Of a stretch of DNA of 64,000 nucleotides, positions 57,164-64,000 are shown in pieces. The notes below the pieces were generated by a model. It saw nothing but the letters and a program-made list of their open reading frames with translations. It ran no database searches and was not told the DNA's origin. Made by a program: the position numbers and the translations under genes. Positions within the stretch are counted from its first letter, which is position 1, and each line of letters starts with the position of its first letter. This DNA comes from Bacteroidota bacterium (GTDB taxonomy: Bacteria > Bacteroidota > Bacteroidia > JACCXN01), in the NCBI GenBank assembly GCA_013696965.1, contig JACCXN010000038.1, forward strand, positions 1 through 64,000. The letters run 5' to 3'.

Positions 57164-58915
57164 ATGGTAAAATCCGATTTATCTTCGAATGAAGATTTTT
57201 TTAAAACCAATGTTTTAGGACACCCTGCAGGTCTTTTTGTGCTTTTTTTCACAGAGATGTGGGAACGCTTTTCCTATTATGGAATGCGCGCATTACTTGT
57301 TCTGTTTTTAACTTCCGCTTTATTTGATGAGGGATGGGCATGGCCAAGTGAATCTGCTCTTGCATTATATGGTACTTATACCTCCTTGGTTTATATAACT
57401 CCAATTTTAGGAGGATTTATAGCTGATAAATATATTGGATACAGAAATGCTGTTGTTTGGGGAGCTTTTTTAATGACCCTTGGACATGCATGTATGGCCT
57501 TAAATGCTGAATTTACCTTATATATTGGTTTGTTTTTTCTAATTATTGGCAATGGTTTCTTTAAGCCAAACCTTACCTCTATTATATCTCATATGTATGA
57601 GCACCATCCTGAAAAAAAGGATGGTGCTTACACAATTTTTTACATGGGAGTAAATGCAGGGGCTTTTTTAGGCATTTTATTGTGTGGTTATGTTGGGGAG
57701 CAAATTGGCTGGCACTGGGGTTTTGGCCTTGCAGGAATTTTTATGTTTTTTGGAATGTTACAGTTTTATTTTGCTCAAAAAATTTTCGGTAATGTTGGAA
57801 GCAAACCAAATAAGGATACAAGCAATCTTACTATAAAACAAAGCGTAGACAAATTAAATCCCTTTACATTTACTGATAAAATTTTTATATTTTTTAGTGC
57901 ATTAATTGGTCTGGTTTGGATAATCAATGATCCTTTATCCAAAATTTGGAACAGAAATCTGTTTGATTTTACTTTAGCTGGGATGGACGGATCAAATTTT
58001 ATGATTTTGTTTGCCTTAATTCTGTTTATTATATTATTGGTTTCAAGAATTGTTAGATATGATCCCGTAATCAGGGATAAAATGATTGCAATTTCCATTT
58101 TTGCATTTTTCACTGTTTTCTTTTGGGCAGCTTTTGAACAAGCTGGTGGTTCAATGACGATTTTTGCCAAGGATTACACAAATAGGGTTTTAGATGGTAA
58201 TTCAGCAAATATATTTAGAATTGTAAATTCCTTAATTACAATAATTCCCTTAATCATAATAAATTGGGTACTATACAGACTTTTCAAACAAACATTTGCT
58301 AAATATGCCTTATCAAATATCCTATTAGCCATAAGTTTTTTTATTATTTGGATTACAGTAATTTTTATGCTTTATGATCAGTATTTGCAGAAAGACCTGG
58401 AAGTCCCTGCATCTTGGTTTAGTGTTTTAAACTCTTTGTTTATTATTGTTTTCGCTCCATTGTTTTCAAAACTTTGGGAAAGCAAATACAATCCATCTGT
58501 TGCAGTAAAATATGGTTCCGGACTAATATTGCTAGGAATAGGCTTTTTATCCCTTGCTTATGGCGCCTCTGGTATTCCTATGGGTGCGAAAATAGCATCT
58601 GTTAGTCTTATTTGGCTCGTATTTGCCTATTTATTTCATACTCTTGGAGAATTATGTCTTTCACCTGTGGGGCTTTCCTATTTAAGTAAATTAGTTCCAG
58701 GAAGGATGATTGCCTTTATGTTTGGAATTTGGTATCTTGCAATAGCTATCGGAAATAAATTGGCAGGAACAACAGGTGGTATGATAGATAAAATAACTGC
58801 TGAATATTCTTTAACAGTTTTCTTTTTATTATTCTTTTTTATTCCTGCAGCAGCAGGAATACTTATTATATTGCTACGCCCTTTGTTAAAAAGGCTAATG
58901 CACGGTATATATTAA
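57164..58915 (+). CDS. POT-family peptide transporter 2
   Basis: This 583-residue paralogue of the preceding gene has EMWERFSYYGMRA (31-43), GGFIADKYIG, FTIFYMGVNAGAFLG-like text and AFEQAGGSMTIFA. The last two helices are joined by a short loop (GGMIDKITAEYS) instead of the long insertion seen in the first copy. It starts six bases after its neighbour and is surely co-transcribed. Two such carriers side by side suggest different peptide preferences. The proteins are clearly divergent, so this is an old duplication and not an assembly artefact. Confidence 0.93.
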   Translation: MVKSDLSSNEDFFKTNVLGHPAGLFVLFFTEMWERFSYYGMRALLVLFLTSALFDEGWAWPSESALALYGTYTSLVYITPILGGFIADKYIGYRNAVVWGAFLMTLGHACMALNAEFTLYIGLFFLIIGNGFFKPNLTSIISHMYEHHPEKKDGAYTIFYMGVNAGAFLGILLCGYVGEQIGWHWGFGLAGIFMFFGMLQFYFAQKIFGNVGSKPNKDTSNLTIKQSVDKLNPFTFTDKIFIFFSALIGLVWIINDPLSKIWNRNLFDFTLAGMDGSNFMILFALILFIILLVSRIVRYDPVIRDKMIAISIFAFFTVFFWAAFEQAGGSMTIFAKDYTNRVLDGNSANIFRIVNSLITIIPLIIINWVLYRLFKQTFAKYALSNILLAISFFIIWITVIFMLYDQYLQKDLEVPASWFSVLNSLFIIVFAPLFSKLWESKYNPSVAVKYGSGLILLGIGFLSLAYGASGIPMGAKIASVSLIWLVFAYLFHTLGELCLSPVGLSYLSKLVPGRMIAFMFGIWYLAIAIGNKLAGTTGGMIDKITAEYSLTVFFLLFFFIPAAAGILIILLRPLLKRLMHGIY

Positions 58916-59056
58916 TCAAGTAATTAGCTTAAAAGTGATAAGGTACTAAGTCATGGAATTATAATTGTTTCAAAAATGGATCCAATTAGAAGTTTCACTT
59001 AAATCAAATATTCTACTTTTTTTAAAGTTTTATTTTAATTAAACAGATGTTGGTAC

Positions 59057-59064
59057 TATATTTG
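59057..59064 (+). promoter_or_regulatory. Probable -7 box of the exported thioredoxin gene
   Basis: TATATTTG matches the TAnnTTTG consensus exactly and lies 30 bases before the start codon. The -33 region is T-rich without a clear TTG at the usual distance. Confidence 0.5.
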
Positions 59065-59094
59065 CCTTTATTCAATAATTAATATAAAATCGCT

Positions 59095-59697
59095 ATGAAA
59101 ACTTTTATACAAATACTCCTTTGCTTTTTTCTTATATCATCAATTGCCTTGGCTCAAAAAACCAAAGATGTTGCATCTAAAACAGAAGCAAAAGGAAAAG
59201 AAACTGTTGCAAAAACCATAACCTGGATGAGTTTTGATGAAGCATTTGCAGCAAATAAAAAGAACCCTAAAAAAATAATGATTGACGTTTATACTGATTG
59301 GTGCGGTCCATGCAAAATGATGATGGCTAATACATTTACAAATGCTGTAATCATTGATTATATCAACAAAAATTATTATGCAGTTAAATTCAATGCTGAA
59401 TCTGGAGAACCTGTGAATTTTAAAGATAAAACATACACTAATCCTGGCTTTGATCCTACAAGAGGGGGAAGAAATGCAACACATGAACTTACTCAGGTAA
59501 TTGCCCCTGTAAATGGAAAAATTGCCTACCCGACTATTGTTTATATGGATGAAAACATGAACATACTTACTCCTGTTCAGGGATACTACCAACCTGAACA
59601 GATTGAACCTATATTAAAGTTTTTCGGGGGAAATGTGTATCAAAAGGAAACTTTTGAAGAGTTTCAGAAAAGCTTTGTAAGTGAATTTAAAAAATAA
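59095..59697 (+). CDS. Exported thioredoxin-like protein
   Basis: This 200-residue protein has a signal peptide (1 to about 20, IALAQ), a lysine-rich spacer and a thioredoxin-like domain starting [33 protein letters not shown] with Cys70 and Cys73. The cis-proline loop reads IAYPTIVYMD. It has a long insertion between the helix after the active site and the central strands (about 95-125), typical of DUF255/thioredoxin_7-like secreted proteins. It probably acts on disulfides in the periplasm. Monocistronic. Confidence 0.88.
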   Translation: MKTFIQILLCFFLISSIALAQKTKDVASKTEAKGKETVAKTITWMSFDEAFAANKKNPKKIMIDVYTDWCGPCKMMMANTFTNAVIIDYINKNYYAVKFNAESGEPVNFKDKTYTNPGFDPTRGGRNATHELTQVIAPVNGKIAYPTIVYMDENMNILTPVQGYYQPEQIEPILKFFGGNVYQKETFEEFQKSFVSEFKK

Positions 59698-59729
59698 CTA
59701 TTCCCTACAAAAGGTTACGGTTATACAAT

Positions 59730-60416
59730 TCAAAACAGCAATTCTGGCTGCTCCCCTACCAATTTTACTTTGCAGTCTTTAGGCTTCTTTTTCGGATCAT
59801 AATGGTATCCGGTTATATCAAGTTCAGAGTACTTCTCTTGGATATCTTTATAAAAAGCATGGGCTTTATTTGTTTTATCAAAAGTGATATCACAAAAAAT
59901 ACTTGATTTGCTTATTCCCTTCTTTTCTAACTGATTTATCAGATATTCAGGATTATTAATATCTCCTGAAAAGACTATTTTTTTTGATTTTTCTGAAAAT
60001 ATATAACTATATGTTTGCATGTTTCTAACATGAAAATCTTTCGTATTTATATAATCAGCAAATGCTGTTTCTTTTATATCTATGAAATCAAAATACTTAT
60101 TCGGTGTTTGCAATGAATGACTAAGGTAAGCTTCCAATGTGTTTTTGAATTCTAAATCAGGGAAAACAAGTTTTACAGGGGTGGAAAAAAGTTTACGGTA
60201 AATTAGAAAACTAGATAGGCTTCCTGCATGATCATCATGCAAATGAGTAATAAAAACATAATCGATTTCTTCCGAAATATTCAATTTTCTTAACCTGGGA
60301 AAAACAGAATACCCACAATCAACAAGTATTGTTTTATTATCAATATTAATTATTGCCGAAGAATTTCCATGTTTATAATCAAATGCGCCACCAAAGCCTA
60401 AAAATTTTATGTTCAT
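59730..60416 (-). CDS. MBL-fold metallo-hydrolase (RNase Z-like)
   Basis: This 228-residue protein has the metallo-beta-lactamase metal motif THLHDDHAGS (His58, His60, Asp62, His63), a later FSGDIN aspartate and a C-terminal histidine in GYHYDP. The layout is like small RNase Z-like or ribonuclease-type hydrolases, but it lacks features that would fix the substrate. Its start is six bases from the stop of the FMN reductase gene on the same strand, so the two are co-transcribed. Confidence 0.85.
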   Translation of the reverse strand: MNIKFLGFGGAFDYKHGNSSAIINIDNKTILVDCGYSVFPRLRKLNISEEIDYVFITHLHDDHAGSLSSFLIYRKLFSTPVKLVFPDLEFKNTLEAYLSHSLQTPNKYFDFIDIKETAFADYINTKDFHVRNMQTYSYIFSEKSKKIVFSGDINNPEYLINQLEKKGISKSSIFCDITFDKTNKAHAFYKDIQEKYSELDITGYHYDPKKKPKDCKVKLVGEQPELLF

Positions 60417-60422
60417 AACAGC

Positions 60423-61016
60423 TTAATTAGCATTCAGTTTTACTAGAATTTCTGTTAAATGCTCCCCAATTGCTTCCAATGCATGCTGTTTTTTTTCATC
60501 CCTCAGGATTCCGGTTTCATCAACCTTATCATTTACTTTAGGAACTGCCATTTGATTGGGAAGAACAATTACCTTAATATTACTTAATATGGCACGAAGC
60601 GCAGCAAGTCCTCTTATGCCTCCCAATGCTCCAGGAGAAGCGCTTATTATTGCAGCAACTTTTCCATCAAATGCCGCCAATGGTTTAAAATTTGGAACTG
60701 GCCTTGAAACCCAGTCAATTGCATTTTTAAGAACTCCTGAAACTCCGCTGTTATATTCGGGCGAAGCAATTAAAAATCCATGGTTATGAATCATTAGTTC
60801 AAAAAGTTCTTTCCCTTTCTCTGGTATTCCCTCTTCCTTTTCCAAATCGCCATCATATAAAGGCATCGGATAATCTTTTAAATCAATAACGGTAACTTCT
60901 GCTCCTGCCCTTTTTGCACCTTCAACCGCATATTTTAATATGATTTTATTAAATGAACCCTTTCTCGTGCTTCCCGCAAAAGCTAATATACGTGGCTTTT
61001 CGTTCGTTTTTTTCAA
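60423..61016 (-). CDS. NADPH-dependent FMN reductase family protein
   Basis: This 197-residue flavodoxin-fold protein has the FMN phosphate loop GSTRKGSFNK (15-24) and the family motif SPEYNSGVSGVLKNAIDWVSR. Such enzymes reduce FMN, quinones, azo dyes or chromate with NAD(P)H. It is the first gene of a two-gene minus-strand unit with the MBL hydrolase. The physiological substrate is unknown. Confidence 0.9.
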   Translation of the reverse strand: MKKTNEKPRILAFAGSTRKGSFNKIILKYAVEGAKRAGAEVTVIDLKDYPMPLYDGDLEKEEGIPEKGKELFELMIHNHGFLIASPEYNSGVSGVLKNAIDWVSRPVPNFKPLAAFDGKVAAIISASPGALGGIRGLAALRAILSNIKVIVLPNQMAVPKVNDKVDETGILRDEKKQHALEAIGEHLTEILVKLNAN

Positions 61017-61188
61017 TTTTTTGAATGAATATATTAATAAAACATGATTCCCTTTTTTATTTTCACTTTAATTTACTCCTATTTTTAGGAAATATACGAA
61101 ATATAGGCAATTTGAGTGAAGGTTATGCAGTTTATATACATAGTTTATTTACACTCGTCCTATTTGGCAGTATTAACAACAAATATTA

Positions 61189-61413
61189 ATGAAAAATCAC
61201 ATGCAAATTATCTCTTTATCTAAAACCAATATTGTCAGCCGAAAAAAATTAGAAAATGAAGCATTTCACGTAAATACTTATGATGATAGGGCTAAAATGC
61301 TTCAAAATGTTTTAATTACAAGTCAGAAAATTCAAATAAGGTATTCTTTGAAATCTGCTAAAATTGTATTTAAAAAAGATATTATTGGCAATATTGAAAT
61401 TTGGGTAAAGTAG
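61189..61413 (+). CDS. Possible small protein of unknown function
   Basis: This 74-codon frame opens with ATG and is rich in Lys, Ile and Asn. It has no signal peptide or membrane helix. It has no recognised family and overlaps no other gene, but the AT-rich context makes chance frames common. TATTTGG upstream (about 61157) is at best a weak promoter. I list it as possible only. Confidence 0.35.
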   Translation: MKNHMQIISLSKTNIVSRKKLENEAFHVNTYDDRAKMLQNVLITSQKIQIRYSLKSAKIVFKKDIIGNIEIWVK

Positions 61414-61669
61414 CTCAAAAAACGTTGAGCAGAATAAATTAACAATTGCAAAACATTTCATAAATTCCAATTGTATTTTTCCTTCTCGAATAATCGAAAT
61501 TTAATAACTAATAGGCTTTGACGGAATGCTTATTACCCTATGGTTATGGCAATAAGCCATGAAAGTGGTATTTAGTATAAAGTTATTATACTTTTACTTT
61601 ATAAAGTTCTATTGATGAACTTAACCAACATATTGGAATTTATAAAAGATAATAAAAACTTAAAATTAT
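61414..61669. other. Intergenic stretch before a terminator, no gene seen
   Basis: No reading frame is convincing. The stretch has an imperfect inverted segment, ATGGTTATGGCAATAAGCCAT (61549-61562 in part), and ends in a GC-rich hairpin with a T-run. It could encode a small RNA terminated there, but I do not recognise any known RNA family. Confidence 0.3.
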
Positions 61670-61704
61670 AGTGCCCGGGGCTATTTACCCCGGACTCTTT
61701 TTTT
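61670..61704 (+). terminator. GC-rich hairpin with T-run
   Basis: CCGGGG (61675-61680) pairs with CCCCGG (61688-61693) around a 7-base loop, AGT/ACT extends the stem past a small bulge, and CTTTTTTTAT follows. This is a standard Rho-independent terminator. It lies only 15 bases before the DUF423 gene, whose possible -7 box TATATTTG (61704-61711) begins at its end. Confidence 0.8.
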
Positions 61705-61718
61705 ATATTTGTCTTCTT

Positions 61719-62114
61719 ATGCCAAAAAGCACAATAATAATAGCAGGGATTTCTGCTGCAATTTCCGTCATCTTAGGTGCTATGGGTGCGCATGCATTAA
61801 AAGATATATTACATCCTGATCTTTTAAATAGCTTTGAAACCGGTGTACAATATCAGTTTTATCATTCTCTTGCTTTAATAGGTGTTGCCTCTTTACAATT
61901 CAATTATCAAAGTAAATTTTTCAGTTTTGCCAGCTGGTCTTTTATAATAGGAATTATTTTGTTTTCAGGTTCTATTTACCTGCTTACTTTAAGGGAATTA
62001 TTAAATATGCCGGGTTTAAGAATACTTGGCCCAGTAACTCCATTTGGTGGCATTAGTTTAATTCTTGGCTGGATATTTTTAACACTTTCCGGATTTGAAA
62101 TCAAAAAAAAATAA
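61719..62114 (+). CDS. DUF423 small membrane protein
   Basis: From the ATG at 61719 this is a 131-residue protein with four hydrophobic helices and the family motifs AISVILGAMGAHALKD, FETGVQYQFYHSLALIG and TPFGGISLILGWIFL. A start at 61671 would add 16 residues encoded by the terminator hairpin, so it was rejected. DUF423 proteins are inner-membrane proteins of unknown function. It precedes the M32 carboxypeptidase by 14 bases, so both are probably co-transcribed. Confidence 0.92.
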   Translation: MPKSTIIIAGISAAISVILGAMGAHALKDILHPDLLNSFETGVQYQFYHSLALIGVASLQFNYQSKFFSFASWSFIIGIILFSGSIYLLTLRELLNMPGLRILGPVTPFGGISLILGWIFLTLSGFEIKKK

Positions 62115-62128
62115 TTATAAAAAAATTC

Positions 62129-63616
62129 ATGAGCTACAAAAAGTATCATTTATTTATGCGGAAAATTGCAGATGTACACCTTGCCTCTGCTGTTCTTCAT
62201 TGGGATCAGGAAACTTATATGCCTGCCAATGGTGCATTATATAGGGCACAACAATTGTCAACTCTGGCAGGCATTGCACATGATCTAGCAGTAAAGGATG
62301 ATTTAGGTGAACTTTTACAGAATCTTAACAAAGATTCATCCCTTTCCCTGGAAGAAACAAAGAATGTAAAGGAATCTTTAAAGGAATACGAAAAAAGAAA
62401 AAAATACAGTACGGAATTTGTTGAGAAAATGAGCATTACCGTTTCTGAGGCTTTTCAAGCTTGGCAAAAAGCGAAAAAAAACAATGATTTTGATTTTTAT
62501 GCTCCCTTTCTGGAAAGGATAGTTGATTTAAAAAGACAGGAATGTGCTATTATTGGATTTACTGATCACCCCTATGATGCCCTTCTTGATGAATTTGAAC
62601 CAGGAGCTACAACCAAAGATCTTGAAAAATTATTTGAACAGGTAAAAGGCCAGCTTGTTGATTTTGTAAAAAAAATTTCCTCAAAACCACAAAATGAAGA
62701 TTCTTTTATGTTCAAACATTTTGATGGGGACAAACAATGGGATTTTAGTTTGCACCTGCTAAAACAAATTGGATACGACTTTGACTCTGGAAGACAAGAC
62801 AAATCTTCTCATCCATTTACCATCCATTTTAACCCCCTTGATGTAAGGGTTACAACAAGAGTTAATGAAAATGATGTAAACGAAATAATTTGGAGTACAA
62901 TTCATGAAGGCGGTCATGCACTGTATGAACAGGGTTTAAATCATGAAAATTATGGCTTACCCTCCGGAGAATATGTTTCACTGGGAATTCATGAATCTCA
63001 ATCCCGTTTATATGAAAATAATGTAGGAAGAAGCTTGCCTTATTGGAAATCTAATTTTGATAAGCTCCAGCAATATTTCCCTGAAAATCTCAAAAACACG
63101 ACTGTTGAAGATTTTTATAAGGCCATGAATATTGTAAAACCTTCGCTTATCAGAACTAGTGCTGATGAACTTACTTATCATTTTCATGTAATAATTCGAT
63201 TTGAACTTGAAAAAGCATTAATTGAAGGTAGCATACAAGTAAAAGACCTTCCAAGATTATGGAATGAAAAGTATAAGGCATATCTTGGAATTGATGTACC
63301 TGATAATACAAAAGGAGTATTACAGGATGTTCATTGGTCTCATGGTAGTTTTGGTTATTTCCCTACTTATTCAATTGGAAGTTTTTATGCTGCACAATTT
63401 TTTGCCAAGGCAAAACAGGATATTCCAAACCTAGAATTGCAAATTGAACAAGGAAATATGCTGGAATTATTAAAATGGTTACGTGAAAATATACATAAAC
63501 ATGGAAAATTTTATACAGCCGAAGAATTATGTATTAAAGTTACAGGAAAAAAACTTAACTTTAATTATTTTATGGAATATGCAACAAACAAATACACCAA
63601 CTTATATAAATTGTAA
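62129..63616 (+). CDS. Metallocarboxypeptidase, M32 family
   Basis: This 495-residue protein is a mostly helical cytoplasmic peptidase with the zinc motif HEGGH (His259, Glu260, His263) in STIHEGGHALYEQG, followed by the family motif HESQSRLYENNVGRS that supplies the third ligand, and IRTSADELTYHFHV. M32 enzymes such as Taq carboxypeptidase remove residues from peptide C-termini. It could finish breakdown of peptides imported by the POT carriers. The stop codon directly abuts the next ATG (TAAATG). Confidence 0.94.
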   Translation: MSYKKYHLFMRKIADVHLASAVLHWDQETYMPANGALYRAQQLSTLAGIAHDLAVKDDLGELLQNLNKDSSLSLEETKNVKESLKEYEKRKKYSTEFVEKMSITVSEAFQAWQKAKKNNDFDFYAPFLERIVDLKRQECAIIGFTDHPYDALLDEFEPGATTKDLEKLFEQVKGQLVDFVKKISSKPQNEDSFMFKHFDGDKQWDFSLHLLKQIGYDFDSGRQDKSSHPFTIHFNPLDVRVTTRVNENDVNEIIWSTIHEGGHALYEQGLNHENYGLPSGEYVSLGIHESQSRLYENNVGRSLPYWKSNFDKLQQYFPENLKNTTVEDFYKAMNIVKPSLIRTSADELTYHFHVIIRFELEKALIEGSIQVKDLPRLWNEKYKAYLGIDVPDNTKGVLQDVHWSHGSFGYFPTYSIGSFYAAQFFAKAKQDIPNLELQIEQGNMLELLKWLRENIHKHGKFYTAEELCIKVTGKKLNFNYFMEYATNKYTNLYKL

Positions 63617-64000
63617 ATGAAAACTCTTTTGATTATTATACTTATTACTGCGATCTCCTCATGTAAGACAAATAATAAAAACAATGCAAATACAGGAAGC
63701 ACAACAACAGAAAATGTTTCAGTTTCAGAAAACAGTGCAGAACAAAAGATTGAGAAGTATGAAACGATTGAAATTAAAGAACCGGAAAAGCTTATTAAAC
63801 CACAAATGGATAAAAAACCAGCCATAAAACAAGGTGATGGAACTTATTCACTTGTAATTTCCTTTTATAGCAAAGGGGAAGGCATTGATTTTAAAACTCA
63901 GGAGCAATATGCAAATTTTCTTGAAAAAAACAACCAAGGGATAGCATATGAGGAGGCAAGGTGGGGACGCGAGGGCGAAGTTGATTATTGTATCAATTTA
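63617..64000 (+). CDS. Lipoprotein, 5' part only
   Basis: The first 128 codons are in the window. The protein starts MKTLLIIILITAISSC, a lipoprotein signal with Cys16, followed by a Ser-, Thr- and Asn-rich spacer and a domain with GTYSLVISFYSKGEGIDFKTQ. The ATG begins immediately after the stop of the M32 gene, so translation is probably coupled. The family is not recognised. The gene runs off the window. Confidence 0.75.
   Translation, partial: MKTLLIIILITAISSCKTNNKNNANTGSTTTENVSVSENSAEQKIEKYETIEIKEPEKLIKPQMDKKPAIKQGDGTYSLVISFYSKGEGIDFKTQEQYANFLEKNNQGIAYEEARWGREGEVDYCINL

Noticed and set aside
55227-58915. Assembly duplication of the POT transporter genes
   Set aside because: The two proteins differ throughout and only share family motifs; one has a 124-residue insertion. 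This is an old paralogous pair.

Overview
The window looks like a chromosomal segment of a free-living, low-GC member of the Bacteroidota. Supporting signs are seven secreted proteins with type IX secretion system (T9SS) C-terminal sorting domains, TonB-C and YwqK-type periplasmic proteins, a 287-residue primary sigma factor without region 1.1, Bacteroidota-style promoters (a TAnnTTTG box, for example in front of rpsT), an almost complete lack of Shine-Dalgarno sequences, and dapA behind a DUF6913-like gene. I cannot name a genus. No rRNA or tRNA gene, integrase, transposase, CRISPR array or prophage was seen.

Layout. 0.2-2.6 kb: rpsT, a cyanophycinase and a TonB-C protein. 2.8-5.5 kb: a minus-strand sulfur cluster with an ArsR-family repressor, a CstB-like persulfide dioxygenase/rhodanese fusion, thioredoxin and a rhodanese lipoprotein. 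5.6-24.2 kb: an accessory region of six consecutive T9SS cargo genes, namely an S15/CocE-type hydrolase, a glycoside-hydrolase-like protein, and a tandem array of four about 980-residue CotH-kinase-like proteins. Its intergenic DNA carries a duplicated leader and REP-like repeats. 24.7-34.3 kb: housekeeping genes (phosphohexomutase, guanine deaminase, DMT transporter, ribD, prmC, tandem TonB-C protein, ligA, DUF6913-like protein, dapA). 34.4-36.5 kb: one more T9SS protein and a 3-hydroxyacyl-CoA dehydrogenase. 36.7-38.5 kb: an arsenic resistance operon in decay, with arsR and acr3 frameshifted and arsC intact. 38.7-47.0 kb: an ABC exporter, a DUF3494 ice-binding-type lipoprotein, a second phosphohexomutase, and a tight mltG-GNAT-unknown-dapF-unknown operon. 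47.2-51.4 kb: HtrA protease, primary sigma factor, GAPDH. 51.5-58.9 kb: a GlcD-type FAD oxidase, then dipeptidyl peptidase IV followed by two POT peptide transporters, a peptide-scavenging unit. 59-64 kb: a secreted thioredoxin, an MBL hydrolase, an FMN reductase, a DUF423 membrane protein, an M32 carboxypeptidase and the start of a lipoprotein gene.

How the genes fit together. The sulfur cluster reads as a repressor-controlled persulfide relay. DPP-IV, the POT pair and the M32 carboxypeptidase fit a peptide-eating lifestyle. The strongest candidate for an undescribed system is the CotH array. Four secreted kinase-like proteins share one architecture: lamin-tail domain, chitobiase-type beta domain, CotH fold, InlB-like repeat, second lamin-tail domain and T9SS signal. 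Three of the four share a nine-base element upstream (TGGCAAYAT on the coding strand). The third copy has lost residues kept by the other three, and blocks of near-identical DNA suggest gene conversion. Their substrate is unknown.
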